Source: JAAEKA01 sp049299095 (lineage in GTDB: Bacteria > Chloroflexota > Anaerolineae > JAAEKA01). Taken from it: a DNA stretch of 64,000 nt. The DNA is taken from assembly GCA_049299095.1 (NCBI GenBank), contig JBAQWV010000065.1, positions 35,470 through 99,469 on the forward strand, in the 5' to 3' direction. The first letter of the stretch is position 1. Each line of letters starts with the position of its first letter. Made by a program: the position numbers and the translations under genes. Of the stretch, positions 9,066 to 17,598 are shown in pieces. The notes under the pieces were generated by a model that saw nothing but the letters and a program-made list of their open reading frames with translations, had not been told where the DNA came from and searched no databases.

Positions 9066-9959
9066 ATGATCGAAGTGATTGATCTCAATTTTCAAGGCCA
9101 GCCGGGCATCATCGCCAGCTACGTGCTGCGCGGGCCGTCCGGCGTTGCCCTTGTGGAAACCGGCCCGGCCACGACTTACGCCACGCTGCTGGCCGGACTG
9201 GCGCGGCTGGGCATCGCCCCAGCGCAGGTGACCGACATCCTGGTCACCCACATTCACCTCGACCACGCGGGCGCGGCGGGCTGGCTGGCACGAGAAACCG
9301 GCGCCACTGTGCATGTCCACACGGTTGGCGCGCCACATCTGGCCGATCCCAGCAAGCTGCTGGCGTCAGCCAAGCGCATTTACCTCGACGATATGGATCG
9401 CTTGTGGGGCGAAACCATCCCCGTGCCCGCCGCGCAGGTACACGCCTTGCAAGATGGCGACAGCGTGGAAGCAGCCGGGCTGCGGCTGACCGCGCTGGAC
9501 ACCCCGGGCCATGCCTGGCATCATATGGCCTACCTGCTTGACGGGGTGTGCTTCACTGGCGACGTGGCCGCGGTGAGTTTCCCCGGCCTGCGCCATGTGC
9601 GCGTGCCCACGCCGCCCCCAGAAATTGACCTGGGTGTTTGGCGCAACAGCCTGCAACGCCTGCGCGCAGCCCATCCCGACCACCTCTATCCGACGCATTT
9701 CGGCCCGCTGGAGGGCGATACCCTCGCGCACTTGCAGCGCGTGGAAGAGGAAGTCAGCGCGGACGCGGCCTTCGTGCGCGAACGCTGGCAAGCTGGCTGG
9801 TCGAACGAGGCAATGATCGCGGCCTTCAAACCCTGGGCCGCCGCCCGCGCCGCCGCAGCTGGAGTTGGCGCCGCCGACATCGAACGCTTTGAGCTGATTG
9901 TGCCGTCGGAGATGTGTGTACAGGGGTTGGCGCGCTATTGGCAGAAGCAAAGCGGCTAA
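9066..9959 (+). CDS. MBL-fold metallohydrolase
   Basis: A 297-residue metallo-beta-lactamase-fold hydrolase. The zinc motif THIHLDHAG is at about residues 61-69, further ligands lie in DTPGHAWHHMAY (about 149-160) and FTGDVAA (Asp, about 165), and a late His is in YPTHFGPLEGD. The pattern fits the broad glyoxalase-II/Zn-hydrolase group. Substrate cannot be told; thioesters and lactones are common in the family. AGGAG precedes the ATG. It has no signal peptide and is cytosolic. It stands alone between the 5'-nucleotidase terminator and a bidirectional terminator shared with pheT. Confidence 0.85.
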   Translation: MIEVIDLNFQGQPGIIASYVLRGPSGVALVETGPATTYATLLAGLARLGIAPAQVTDILVTHIHLDHAGAAGWLARETGATVHVHTVGAPHLADPSKLLASAKRIYLDDMDRLWGETIPVPAAQVHALQDGDSVEAAGLRLTALDTPGHAWHHMAYLLDGVCFTGDVAAVSFPGLRHVRVPTPPPEIDLGVWRNSLQRLRAAHPDHLYPTHFGPLEGDTLAHLQRVEEEVSADAAFVRERWQAGWSNEAMIAAFKPWAAARAAAAGVGAADIERFELIVPSEMCVQGLARYWQKQSG

Positions 9960-10064
9960 GCGCAGCCAGCCTGCGAAATCCACCCTCCCGATGCCACTGG
10001 GCGGGACGCCGCGTAGATCAAATCGGTCAGACCTTGAGCGCGTAATACCCTCTCCTCGTGAATC

Positions 10065-10095
10065 AAAAAGGCACGGACCATGTCCGTGCCTTTTT
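10065..10095. terminator. Bidirectional terminator between the MBL gene and pheT
   Basis: GGCACGGAC (10070-10078) pairs with GTCCGTGCC (10082-10090). It is flanked by AAAAA on the left and TTTTT on the right, so it can stop transcription in both directions. Confidence 0.9.
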
Positions 10096-10107
10096 CGTCA
10101 GTTCAAC

Positions 10108-12762
10108 CTAGCTGCGCAGTTCGGCGTTCACCGTCTGCGCCAGCCGGGCCACAATGCGTCGCCGCACCTTTTCGATGTCCGCGTCCTTCAGCGTCTTGTC
10201 GTCCGCCTGATAGGTCAGCGCGTAGGCCAGGCTCTTCTTGCCCGCCGGAACCTGCTTGCCGCGGTACACATCGAACAACGTCACCGCGCGCAGCAGGTTG
10301 CCGCCACCCTGGCGGATCGCCTGCTCGACCTGTTCGGCAGTCACGCTTTCGTCCACCAGGATCGCCAGGTCTTCTTTGACTGCGGGGAAATTGCTCAACG
10401 GCTGCATGGTGCGACGCTGGGCAGCCGTCGCCACCAGCGGAGCCAGCCGCAGTTCGCCCACTACCGCACGCTGATCGGGTAGATCAAATGCGTTGCGCAC
10501 CGCGGGGTGCAGCTCACCGAACGCGCCAATGGCTTCGCCGCGCAGCAGCACCGTGGCCGCACGCGGGCCGAACAGCGGATGCGCCAGCGGCTCAAAGCGC
10601 ACCTCCGCCAATAGCCCCTGCCGGTCCAGCAGCTCTTCGACGACACCCTTCATGTCAAAGAAGTCCAGCAAATCATCATTGCGGTTCAGCCATGCGCCCG
10701 CTTCGCGAGGACCAGCCAATGCCAGCCCCACCATCTCCGGCTCGTCGGGCAGCATTTCACCTGCGACCGGCCAGAAAACCTTGCCGATTTCGAACAGTGC
10801 CACGCGGCCCACTGTGCGTAGATTGCCCGCCAACGCCAGCGCCATGCTGCCCGTCAGCGTCGAACGCAGCCGGTCGGCCTGCGGCGTCAGCGGATTTTCC
10901 AGCCGTACCAGTTCCGCCGGGTTGAGGATCAACGGCAACTGCGGCGCGTCCGTGCTGGCCGGGGTCAAACGCTGCGCCGGCAGAGGGGCATAGGCCGGCT
11001 CGCTCTGCGCGGCCAGCAACTTGCGGTTCAGGTCAGCCCCGATCAGCGCGTAACTGATGCTGTCTTGCAAGCCCGCCGCGGCCAGGATCGTGCGCACCCG
11101 CTCGCGACCCTCCAGCGTCCAGTTGCGCCATTGCGGGGGTAGCGCGTCGTCCATCAGCGTGGTCGGCAGCGTGTCATAGCCGATGATACGCACGATTTCC
11201 TCGATCAAGTCGGCGGGAATGGCCACATCCAGGCGGAACCAGGGCGCAGTCACGCGCAGCTCCTCGTTGGCAGTGCGCGTGACACCGAATTCCAGCCGTT
11301 GCAGGATATCGGTAACCTGCTCCACCGGCACAGCCATGCCGAGGATGCGCTCGACTTCCGCCGCGCTGATCGCCACCACCGCGCTCTGCTGCGGCAGCGG
11401 ATAGGCATCTATCACGCCCTCCACCACCACGCCACCGGCCAGTTCGCTCATCAGGCGGGCGCAGCAATGCCCGCCCGGTACCACCATTTCCGGCGAGATG
11501 CCCTTGCTGAAGCGTGCGGTGGCCTCGCTGGGCAGGCGCAACGCCTGCGACGTGCGGCGATTGTTGATATAATCGAAGCTGGCAGCTTCCAGCAGCACAT
11601 GACGGGTCGCGTCGCTGACCTCGGTGTCAAGACCGCCCATCACGCCACCCACAGCAATCGGTCCCAGCGTATCGGTAATCATCAGCATGTCACGCGTCAG
11701 CTTGCGCTCGACACCGTCCAGCGTAGTCATGGTTTCGCCCTCGCGGGCGCGGCGCATGATGATGGTGGGCAGGGTGGATGGATCGGTTGCCTGCTCGGCG
11801 CGCTGCACCAGTTTGTCATAGTCGAAAGCGTGCGTAGGCTGGCCCCATTCCAGCATCACGTAGTTGGTTGCATCCACCACGTTGCTGATGGGCCGCACGC
11901 CGGCCTTGCGCAGGCGATCCTGCACCCAGTGCGGCGATGGGCCGATCTGTACATCGCGAATCAGGGTGGCCGTGTAGCGCGGGCACAGATCGGGGTCTTC
12001 GATCACGATGCGGGCAAACGGCTCTGCGGGCGGCTGCGGCCGCGGCATGTCTTCGGGGCGGATAATGCCTGCAAGTGCGGCCAGTTCAGGCTGTGTGCGC
12101 TTCAGCGGACGCTGATAGAGCGCGGCCACCTCGCGCGCTACACCGATGATGTTCAGGTCGCGCGCCAGGTTGGGGGTCAAGTCCATCTCCAGCACCGCGT
12201 CGCCCAGGTAATCGGCCAGCGGCATACCCACGGGCGCGTCTGCGGGAAGCAGAATAATGCCTTCGTGTTCTTCGCTGATGCCCAGCTCGCGCTCGGAGCA
12301 GGCCATCCCCTCCGACTGGATGCCGCGGATCTTGCCCGCCTTGAGTACCGTGGTCTTGTACTCGTCCGCGTACGGGTCGAGCAGTCGCGCACCGACTGTG
12401 GCGAATGCTATTTTCAGGCCGCGGTCGCCGGGGTGCAGGTTGGGCGCGCCGGTGATGATGGTCATCGGCTTTGGTCCGCCGTATTCCACCGTAGCCAGCA
12501 GCAGCCGGTCGGCGTCGGGATGGCGTTCGGTGTTGAGAATCTCGCCTACGAACAGTTTGTCACGCTGCCAGGGCAGCCCGTCCGCCTCACCCATGCGCTC
12601 CGGGGGCACATGATAGCGCGGCGACGGGTTCAAGCCAATCCAGCGGATATGTTCGACCTCCAGCCCGGCCAGCGTCAGCCGCTCGGCCAACTCAACCGGA
12701 TCGAGATCGCGCACATCCACGAAATCATTTAGCCAGGATAAAGGAACGCGTATGACGGTCAT
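10108..12762 (-). CDS. pheT: Phenylalanyl-tRNA synthetase beta subunit
   Basis: An 884-residue beta chain of the (alpha-beta)2 enzyme that charges tRNA-Phe. The start MTVIRVPLSWLNDFVDV (ATG at 12762) is the conserved N-terminus; longer upstream readings lack homology. Domains in order: N-terminal entry and EMAP-like tRNA-binding domain (about 45-160), B1/B5 with the editing B3/B4 region, the catalytic-core-like region, and the C-terminal ferredoxin-fold anticodon-binding domain (about 795-884, LSNFPAVKEDLAILVDE). It is somewhat longer than the usual 800 residues. It lies 100 bp downstream of pheS in the same transcript, under the Phe T-box. Confidence 0.96.
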   Translation of the reverse strand: MTVIRVPLSWLNDFVDVRDLDPVELAERLTLAGLEVEHIRWIGLNPSPRYHVPPERMGEADGLPWQRDKLFVGEILNTERHPDADRLLLATVEYGGPKPMTIITGAPNLHPGDRGLKIAFATVGARLLDPYADEYKTTVLKAGKIRGIQSEGMACSERELGISEEHEGIILLPADAPVGMPLADYLGDAVLEMDLTPNLARDLNIIGVAREVAALYQRPLKRTQPELAALAGIIRPEDMPRPQPPAEPFARIVIEDPDLCPRYTATLIRDVQIGPSPHWVQDRLRKAGVRPISNVVDATNYVMLEWGQPTHAFDYDKLVQRAEQATDPSTLPTIIMRRAREGETMTTLDGVERKLTRDMLMITDTLGPIAVGGVMGGLDTEVSDATRHVLLEAASFDYINNRRTSQALRLPSEATARFSKGISPEMVVPGGHCCARLMSELAGGVVVEGVIDAYPLPQQSAVVAISAAEVERILGMAVPVEQVTDILQRLEFGVTRTANEELRVTAPWFRLDVAIPADLIEEIVRIIGYDTLPTTLMDDALPPQWRNWTLEGRERVRTILAAAGLQDSISYALIGADLNRKLLAAQSEPAYAPLPAQRLTPASTDAPQLPLILNPAELVRLENPLTPQADRLRSTLTGSMALALAGNLRTVGRVALFEIGKVFWPVAGEMLPDEPEMVGLALAGPREAGAWLNRNDDLLDFFDMKGVVEELLDRQGLLAEVRFEPLAHPLFGPRAATVLLRGEAIGAFGELHPAVRNAFDLPDQRAVVGELRLAPLVATAAQRRTMQPLSNFPAVKEDLAILVDESVTAEQVEQAIRQGGGNLLRAVTLFDVYRGKQVPAGKKSLAYALTYQADDKTLKDADIEKVRRRIVARLAQTVNAELRS

Positions 12763-12862
12763 TGATGCCTCATAAGATAGTGAGATAATACGACAGTGAG
12801 CTGGTGCAATGAGGTGATGAAGCACCCTGTCACTTGTCTCCTTATCTCCTTGTTTACTTGTC

Positions 12863-13891
12863 CTATCCAAACTGCGCCAGGAAGCGCAGGTCGTCGGCGA
12901 AGAAGTAGCGAATGTCGGTGATGCCGTGCTTGAGCATAGTGATGCGTTCTGGCCCCATGCCAAAGGCAAAGCCTGACCATTCCGCAGGATCGTAGCCGCC
13001 GTTGCGCAGCACAACGGGATGCACCATGCCCGCGCCCATGATCTCCAGCCAGCCGGTGTACTTGCACACGCCGCAACCTTTGCCACCACATAAAATGCAG
13101 TCTACGTCGGCTTCAACGCTCGGTTCGGTGAAGGGGAAGTGCGAGCAGCGAAAGCGCAGCCGTCGCCCCGCACCGTAGAGCTGATTGGCAAACTCAACGA
13201 TAACGCCCTTCAGATCGGCCATCGTGATATGCCGGCCAATCGCCAGTCCCTCGACCTGATGGAACATCATCTCGGAGCGCGCGGTTACCTGTTCGTAGCG
13301 ATAGCACATGCCGGGGAGGATTACGCGGATGGGCTGGTCGGGGCCGAGAGCCTGCATAGCGTGAACCTGGCCGGGGCTGGTGTGCGTGCGCAAGATCACG
13401 CCGGGCTTGGTGGTGTAGAAGGTGTCCCACATGTCGCGCGCCGGGTGGCCGGGCGGCATGTTGAGCAGCTCGAAATTGTACTGGTCGGTTTCCACATCGC
13501 GACTGGTGTAAACCTGAAATCCCATGGACGCGAAGATCGAAGTGATCTCGCGCAGGGTCTGGTTGCTGGGGTGGATGCCGCTGGTTTGCGGGCGCCGCCC
13601 AGGCAATGTAACGTCAATGCCTTCCGCGGCCAGCTCGCTGGCCAGTTTGGCCTGCGCTACAGCTTGCTGACGCTCCTCGAAAGCCGCGGTCAGTTCGTTT
13701 TTGAGGACATTGGCGGCCTGGCCAAAGGCTGGACGTTCGGCCGGTGACAGTTCGGGGATCGCCTTCATCAGCTCCAGCACCTGGCCTTTGCGGCCCAGAT
13801 ACTGGATGCGCCAGGCTTCCAGCGCATCGGCGCTGCCCGCCACGGCCAGACCATCCAGTGCTTCCGTGCGTAGCTTGTTCAGATCGTGCAT
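12863..13891 (-). CDS. pheS: Phenylalanyl-tRNA synthetase alpha subunit
   Basis: A 342-residue catalytic alpha chain. It has an N-terminal coiled-coil arm (about 1-85), then the class II core with HPSNQTLREITSIFASMGF, the motif 2 region MCYRYEQVTARSEMMFHQVEG and motif 3 GFAFGMGPERITML. ATG 13891 (MHDLNKLRTEALDGL) is taken as the start because upstream codons fall in the T-box terminator region. The length is typical. It forms an operon with pheT and is regulated by uncharged tRNA-Phe through the T-box leader directly upstream. Confidence 0.96.
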   Translation of the reverse strand: MHDLNKLRTEALDGLAVAGSADALEAWRIQYLGRKGQVLELMKAIPELSPAERPAFGQAANVLKNELTAAFEERQQAVAQAKLASELAAEGIDVTLPGRRPQTSGIHPSNQTLREITSIFASMGFQVYTSRDVETDQYNFELLNMPPGHPARDMWDTFYTTKPGVILRTHTSPGQVHAMQALGPDQPIRVILPGMCYRYEQVTARSEMMFHQVEGLAIGRHITMADLKGVIVEFANQLYGAGRRLRFRCSHFPFTEPSVEADVDCILCGGKGCGVCKYTGWLEIMGAGMVHPVVLRNGGYDPAEWSGFAFGMGPERITMLKHGITDIRYFFADDLRFLAQFG

Positions 13892-13932
13892 AGTAGCTCC
13901 TGAAGCGCGGGCAGGTGTGTTGCCCGCTGCAT

Positions 13933-14262
13933 AAAAAATACCCACGTCTCCCATCAGGGACGAGACGTGGGTCACAGTTCGCGGTACCACCCTGTTTCCT
14001 CACACGCACGCGTGCAAGGCACTTACTCCGACACGCGACAGCGCGTATCAGTCGCCCGATAACGGCGGGCCGCCGGTGTGGACTACTTTGCTTGTCAGTA
14101 GTAAGAAGTAAAGAGAAGAACACTCTTTACTCCTGACGAGCCAGTTCACCCATCAGCTCGGGAGGGAATTTCAGCGGGCTTTGGCTTGGCCGGGCTTGCA
14201 GCGACCTGTGCAGGCCGCCCGACCTCTCTGGCAGCGTCCCTTCGCGTACTTGTCTCCGTCAT
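13933..14262 (-). promoter_or_regulatory. T-box riboswitch for pheST (Phe, UUC specifier)
   Basis: The minus-strand leader carries the T-box motif AGGGTGGTACCGCG (13993-13980) and then a strong terminator (arms within 13940-13973, T-run 13938-13933). Stem I features are visible. CGGAG pairs with CTCC(C)G at the base of the specifier loop, AGTA forms the 5' side, and GAAA-TTC puts the Phe codon TTC at 14168-14166. A CAGAGAG motif and GCTGCAAGCCCG lie in the distal part. Stem II is GAGC/GCTC. Uncharged tRNA-Phe would pair with UUC and with the T-box bulge and permit read-through. The class is well known; codon assignment is from manual pairing. Confidence 0.9.
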
Positions 14263-14295
14263 GGCTGTTGCGGGGATGTTCAGTTGGTGCGTGGC

Positions 14296-14324
14296 ATTAT
14301 GCGGCAGTGCCGCGGTTTTGTCAA
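14296..14324 (-). promoter_or_regulatory. Promoter of the T-box-pheST operon
   Basis: TTGACA (14324-14319), 17-bp spacer, CATAAT (14301-14296) on the minus strand. The start is predicted near 14289, about 30 nt before T-box stem I. Confidence 0.75.
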
Positions 14325-14467
14325 ACGCGCGCTGGAAGCCTATGTGGTCGTGGTGAATCGAATAGTGATGATTGGAACGCATGTTCCTGTGTAACCCGAT
14401 TGAATTCTGGTGAAAATGGGCCACTTGTGGTAAAATAACAGGGATGAAGACTCATCGCCTACCCTTT

Positions 14468-14527
14468 CAGGCGTCACCTCAAGCATAGCTTGCGGCAGCG
14501 ATTGCCGCAGGCCCTGGGTGTCGCCTG
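14468..14527 (+). other. Three-way-junction RNA-like structure in leader of the 14550 gene
   Basis: An outer stem, CAGGCG-T-CACC (14468-14478) with GGTG-T-CGCCTG (14517-14527), encloses two adjacent hairpins. They are CAAGC/GCTTG (14480-14492) and CGGCA/TGCCG (14493-14507). It lies 23 bp before the GTG start at 14550. It matches no riboswitch class I recognise. The rest of 14325-14467 shows only a weak -10-like TAAAAT at 14431. Confidence 0.5.
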
Positions 14528-14549
14528 ATTTATTCTTGCGAGTAATGGC

Positions 14550-15551
14550 GTGGAGAAAACCGCTGAACAACGCCCGCTGGGCTTGATTGATACACTTTCC
14601 GGTGGCTTCCGGGTGCTGCAACGGCGTCCCTGGCTGATGCTGCCCCCGCTCCTGCTGGATTTGTGGTTCTGGCTGGGGCCGCGCTGGTCTATTCAACCGC
14701 TGACGGACAGCTTGCTGCGCCTCTGGTCTGCGGACAACCTGCCCGCGGACTTGGCGCAGGTGGCCGAGCCATACCGCGAAGTGCTGACCGCGGCCGGTGG
14801 TCAGGTCAACCTGTGGTGGCTGATTGACAACAACTCCGCCTGGCTGCGCATGGTGCTGCCGGGGTTGGCGAATCCAACCCATTTCGGCACGCTGCCGGCA
14901 GCCATGACCGCGTCTGCGCCTGCGTTGATTCTGTGGGCCATCGTAATGCTGCTGCTGGGCGTCGTGTTGGGCAGCCTGTTCCTGGTGGGCGTGGCGCGCG
15001 GCGTAGCCGGTGACACGGCCCAAGCCAGCCCGGCCAGCTTTTGGCTGGGCCGCACCGCCCGCACGATTGCGGTCGCCATCCTGTTCAGTCTGTTTTCGTT
15101 TGGCTTGCTGGTGTTGGGCAGTGTGTTGCTATCGCTGGTCTTGACGCCGGTCTTTCTCGTTTCACCGCAGCTTGGTTCCGCGTTCACCAGCTTCGCGGCG
15201 CTGCTGATCGGCTGGCTGGTCGTCGTGGTCTACATCCTGCTGTATTTCATGCTGGCCGCCGTGGTCAGCGACGGCGTCGGCCTATGGGCCGCGATGCAGC
15301 GCAGCTTTCGGCTGGTTTCCCGCAACTTCTGGCCCACGCTGGGCCTGCTGGTGCTGGTCACGTTGATCTTTTGGGGCTTTGACCTGATCTGGCAGCGGCT
15401 GGCGCTGGTCAGTCCCCTGGGCGTGGTGGCCGCCATCATCGGCAATGCCATACTGGTCACCGGCCTGACCGCGGCGCGCTTGATCTTTTATCAGCAGCGC
15501 AGCCGTCCTCAAGCGTTTGTGCGGACAGATGAAACGTCCGTTGTGTCTTAA
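14550..15551 (+). CDS. Multi-pass membrane protein, unknown function
   Basis: A 333-residue integral membrane protein with a GTG start. It opens with a cytosolic stretch (LGLIDTLSGGFRVLQRRPWLM) of the kind seen in DUF7544/YciC-like proteins, then a short hydrophobic segment near 30-45. Five or six strong hydrophobic segments follow between about 120 and 315. The 'glycine-x-phenylalanine...RRPW' opening and the late 'AMQRSFRLVSRNFWPTLGLLVLV' region recall bacterial DUF975/glycerophosphoryl-diester-phosphodiesterase-type membrane domains. No catalytic motif is visible. gyrB starts 13 bp downstream, so they share a transcript. The protein at 62780-63835 has a similar general design. Confidence 0.7.
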   Translation: MEKTAEQRPLGLIDTLSGGFRVLQRRPWLMLPPLLLDLWFWLGPRWSIQPLTDSLLRLWSADNLPADLAQVAEPYREVLTAAGGQVNLWWLIDNNSAWLRMVLPGLANPTHFGTLPAAMTASAPALILWAIVMLLLGVVLGSLFLVGVARGVAGDTAQASPASFWLGRTARTIAVAILFSLFSFGLLVLGSVLLSLVLTPVFLVSPQLGSAFTSFAALLIGWLVVVVYILLYFMLAAVVSDGVGLWAAMQRSFRLVSRNFWPTLGLLVLVTLIFWGFDLIWQRLALVSPLGVVAAIIGNAILVTGLTAARLIFYQQRSRPQAFVRTDETSVVS

Positions 15552-15564
15552 AGGAGTGTAGTTC

Positions 15565-17496
15565 GTGGCACCTAACAATCAGACTGTACAACCGGCTCAA
15601 TACGACGCGAGTAATATCACTGTGCTAGAGGGCCTGGAGGCAGTGCGCCGCCGTCCTGGCATGTATATCGGCGGCACCGACGGCAAAGCCCTGCACCACA
15701 TGGTGTACGAAGTGGTGGACAACGCCATTGACGAGGCAATGGCCGGTGCGGCAAATACGATAACTGTGACGATCAACGCCGACGAAAGCATTAGCGTCAA
15801 CGATAACGGCCGCGGTATCCCCGTTGGCATCCACGAGCAAACCGGCCTGTCTGCGCTGACGGTGGTGATGACCAAGCTGCACGCGGGTGGCAAGTTCGGT
15901 GGTGGCGGCTACAAGGTGTCCGGCGGCTTGCACGGCGTCGGCGTCTCCGCGGTCAACGCATTATCGGAGTGGCTGGAAGTCGAAGTGCGCCGCGAGGGCA
16001 AGGTTTGGCGGCAGCGTTTCGAGCGTGGCGTGCCCGTTACCGCGGTGGAAGAGATCCGCAAGATGACCGCGGACGAGCCTACCGGCACGAAGGTAACCTT
16101 CCTGCGCGACACAACCATCTTCGAGGTGCTGGATTATCGCTACGATACGCTGCTGCAACGTTTCCGCGAGATGGCTTTCCTCACCCGCGGTGTGACGATC
16201 ACCTTCAATGACCTGCGGGGCAAAGAGCCGCGCAGCACCACGTTTTACTTTGAAGGTGGCGTGCAGAGCTTTGTGCGCTATTTGAACAAGAACCGCGAGG
16301 TGTTGCACGACCCGATCTACATCGAGCGCGAGATCGAGGGCGTGTTGATCGAAGCCGCGGTGCAGTACACCGATGGCTACAACGAATCGACTTACACCTT
16401 CGCCAACACCATCAACACCCCCGACGGCGGCAGTCACCTGACCGGCCTGCGCGCGGCGCTGACCCGCACAGTCAACGACTATGCGCGCAAGCAAAGCATG
16501 TTGAAGGATAACGAAGCCGGCTTCACCGCAGATGACACGCGCGAGGGCCTGACCGCCATCGTCAGCGTCAAGCTGCCTGATCCGCAGTTTGAAAGCCAGA
16601 CCAAGGTCAAGCTGCTGAACGCCGAAGTCAAAACCTACGTGCAGCAGGTGGTCGGTGAAGTGTTGACCGAGTGGATGGAAGGCAATCCGCGCGACGCCAA
16701 GAAGATCGTGGAAAAGTGCCAGACCAGCAGCCGCGCCCGCGATGCCATGCGCAAAGCGCGCGATCTGGTGATCCGCAAGAGCGCGCTGGAAAGCGCCACC
16801 CTGCCCGGCAAGCTGGCCGATTGCTCCGAACGCAACCCCGCCAACTCTGAGTTATACATCGTGGAAGGCGACAGCGCCGGCGGCAGTGCCAAACAAGGCC
16901 GCGACCGCCGCTTCCAGGCCATCCTGCCGTTGCGCGGCAAGATCTTGAATGTGGAAAAGGCGCGGCTGGACAAGGCGCTGGCGAACAAGGAAATCCAGGC
17001 GCTGATTACCGCCCTGGGCATCGGCATCGGCGATCAGTTGAACGTCGAAAACCTGCGCTATGGCCGTGTGCTAATTATGACCGACGCAGACGTGGACGGC
17101 AGTCACATTCGCACGCTGCTGCTGACCTTTTTCTTCCGCTACATGGAGCCGCTGATTGCTGGTGGTCACCTGTACATTGCCCAGCCGCCGCTGTATCTGC
17201 TCAAATCGGGCAAGGAAGAGCAGTATGTTTACACCGATGATGAGAAGGACCGCGTGATGAAACGCTGGAGCGGCAAAAAGGTGACGATCCAACGCTATAA
17301 GGGTTTGGGCGAGATGAACGCCGAACAATTGTGGGAAACCACCATGAACCCGGAAAAGCGTACGTTGCTGCAAGTGACCATCGAGGATGCAGCCGCGGCT
17401 GACCGCACCTTTGACATGCTGATGGGTTCCGCAGTGCCGCCGCGCAAGCGCTTTATCCAGACACATGCCAAGCAGGTACGCAATCTGGACGTGTAG
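15565..17496 (+). CDS. gyrB: DNA gyrase subunit B
   Basis: A 643-residue ATPase subunit of DNA gyrase. The GTG at 15565 follows AAAGGAGTG. The GHKL ATPase domain has LEAVRRRPGMYIGG, EVVDNAIDEAMAG and NDNGRGIPV, and the ATP lid is in GGGGYKVSGGLHGVG. The transducer domain follows, then TOPRIM with EGDSAGGSAKQGRDR and the DADVDGSHI Mg-binding Asp triad. The C-terminal tail has RYKGLGEMNAEQLWETTM. Length is standard for gyrases without the proteobacterial insert. It forms an operon with the upstream membrane protein (13 bp). A bidirectional terminator follows. ParE is the alternative, but the compact form and sequence favour GyrB. Confidence 0.95.
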   Translation: MAPNNQTVQPAQYDASNITVLEGLEAVRRRPGMYIGGTDGKALHHMVYEVVDNAIDEAMAGAANTITVTINADESISVNDNGRGIPVGIHEQTGLSALTVVMTKLHAGGKFGGGGYKVSGGLHGVGVSAVNALSEWLEVEVRREGKVWRQRFERGVPVTAVEEIRKMTADEPTGTKVTFLRDTTIFEVLDYRYDTLLQRFREMAFLTRGVTITFNDLRGKEPRSTTFYFEGGVQSFVRYLNKNREVLHDPIYIEREIEGVLIEAAVQYTDGYNESTYTFANTINTPDGGSHLTGLRAALTRTVNDYARKQSMLKDNEAGFTADDTREGLTAIVSVKLPDPQFESQTKVKLLNAEVKTYVQQVVGEVLTEWMEGNPRDAKKIVEKCQTSSRARDAMRKARDLVIRKSALESATLPGKLADCSERNPANSELYIVEGDSAGGSAKQGRDRRFQAILPLRGKILNVEKARLDKALANKEIQALITALGIGIGDQLNVENLRYGRVLIMTDADVDGSHIRTLLLTFFFRYMEPLIAGGHLYIAQPPLYLLKSGKEEQYVYTDDEKDRVMKRWSGKKVTIQRYKGLGEMNAEQLWETTMNPEKRTLLQVTIEDAAAADRTFDMLMGSAVPPRKRFIQTHAKQVRNLDV

Positions 17497-17517
17497 CCAA
17501 TCGGCCGTTGTCCATAG

Positions 17518-17579
17518 AAAAAGCTGGGCTTTCAGCACGCATTTGTGAATCGGATGCGCGCCCAAAGCCCAGCTTTTTT
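17518..17579. terminator. Bidirectional terminator between gyrB and the FAD oxidase gene
   Basis: AAAAAGCTGGGCTTT (17518-17532) pairs with AAAGCCCAGCTTTTT (17564-17578). Both flanks are homopolymeric, so it serves gyrB (+) and the convergent oxidoreductase gene (-). Confidence 0.9.
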
Positions 17580-17598
17580 GTTCCCCGGTCAGTCCCCC

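Noticed and set aside
11299..12732. Long open frame of 477 codons antisense to pheT
   Set aside because: It lies wholly opposite a well-conserved pheT, has no ribosome-binding site or recognisable domain, and is typical of frames opened by GC-rich codon bias.
14128..14137. GAAC-UGG read as a Trp specifier codon in the T-box
   Set aside because: It falls inside the GAGC/GCTC stem II hairpin, downstream of the closed specifier loop; UUC at 14168-14166 fits the loop and the pheST context.
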